Source: Flavobacterium sp.
GTDB lineage: Bacteria; Bacteroidota; Bacteroidia; Flavobacteriales; Flavobacteriaceae
DNA: 7,191 nt
Reading direction: 5' to 3'
Assembly (NCBI GenBank): GCA_030152225.1
Contig: JASLHL010000203.1
Coordinates: 1 to 7,191, forward strand
Made by a program: the position numbers and the translations under genes. The number at the start of each line of letters is the position of its first letter. Positions within the stretch are counted from its first letter, which is position 1. Shown in pieces: positions 7,059-7,191 of this stretch. Under the pieces are notes generated by a model. That model was not told the origin of the DNA, searched no databases, and saw only the letters and a program-made list of their open reading frames with translations.

Positions 7059-7191
7059 ATGTCAAGCACAGTTATATCACACGACGCTAGTCATCATGAG
7101 GATCATGGTCACCACCATGAGACGTTCCTATCTAAATATATATTTAGTATGGACCACAAGATGATTGCGAAGCAATTCTTGATCACTGGTA
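7059..7191 (+). CDS. coxA: Cytochrome c oxidase subunit I, N-terminal fragment (3' truncated)
   Basis: The first 44 codons of the catalytic haem-copper oxidase subunit I run off the right edge. Residues 1-21 are hydrophilic and His-rich (HDASHHEDHGHHHE at 8-21). Residues 29-44 (FSMDHKMIAKQFLITG) match the well-known subunit I opening, in which the motif DHKxIAxxxLxTG precedes helix I. The haem and CuB ligands lie beyond the window. The start at 7059 is 25 bp after coxB and is the only ATG giving the N-terminal extension plus the motif; the later in-frame ATG at 7149 falls inside the conserved motif and is too late. Position after coxB and the ACIII genes supports the call. Confidence 0.9.
   Translation, partial: MSSTVISHDASHHEDHGHHHETFLSKYIFSMDHKMIAKQFLITG

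Larger units (their letters stand above)
2..7191 (+). other. Alternative complex III - aa3 oxidase operon (part)
   Basis: Seven co-directional genes with gaps of 29, 5, overlap, 19, 36 and 25 bp encode ACIII subunits B to F followed by oxidase subunits II and I. No stem-loop with a U-run and no Bacteroidota-type promoter (TTG near -33, TAnnTTTG near -7) is evident in the gaps, so one transcript is inferred. actA (pentahaem cytochrome) and the start of actB are expected to the left, and the rest of coxA and perhaps subunits III and IV to the right. No stretch over 36 bp is non-coding. Confidence 0.85.

Overview
The window is a stretch of a respiratory-chain operon from a member of the Bacteroidota. 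It is AT-rich, every gene lies on the + strand, and none of the start codons has a clear Shine-Dalgarno sequence. The gene order (actB-actC-actD-actE-actF-coxB-coxA) and the protein features match the alternative complex III (ACIII) plus aa3-type cytochrome oxidase cluster typical of this phylum. Details such as the CNKICGSGHWNM CuA motif, the fused ActB and the extended CoxB also fit Bacteroidota. I lean to the Sphingobacteriales/Flavobacteriales side, but the order cannot be fixed from this window alone.

Layout: 2-1762 is the C-terminal part of actB, cut by the left window edge. It holds the end of the molybdopterin-oxidoreductase-like domain and the whole four-cluster iron-sulfur domain. 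1792-3273 is actC (NrfD/PsrC-like quinol-binding membrane subunit). 3279-3815 is actD (DUF3341 two-helix membrane subunit). 3808-4449 is actE (monohaem c lipoprotein), which overlaps the end of actD. 4469-5695 is actF (second NrfD-like membrane subunit). 5732-7033 is coxB (CuA subunit II with an extended N-terminus). 7059-7191 is the first 44 codons of coxA (subunit I), cut by the right edge.

How they work together: in ACIII, menaquinol is oxidised at the ActC membrane subunit. Electrons pass through the ActB iron-sulfur clusters and the c haems of ActA (presumably upstream, outside the window) and ActE. They are then delivered to the CuA centre of CoxB and on to the haem-copper site of CoxA. 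Intergenic gaps are 5-36 bp, with one overlap and no convincing terminator or internal promoter, so the genes are probably one transcript. Co-transcription of the ACIII and oxidase genes fits the physical ACIII-oxidase supercomplex known from Flavobacterium johnsoniae.

I found no mobile element, CRISPR array, RNA gene or unknown accessory system. This is a core metabolic locus of a described type. The observations below are family-specific sequence details, not a new system.
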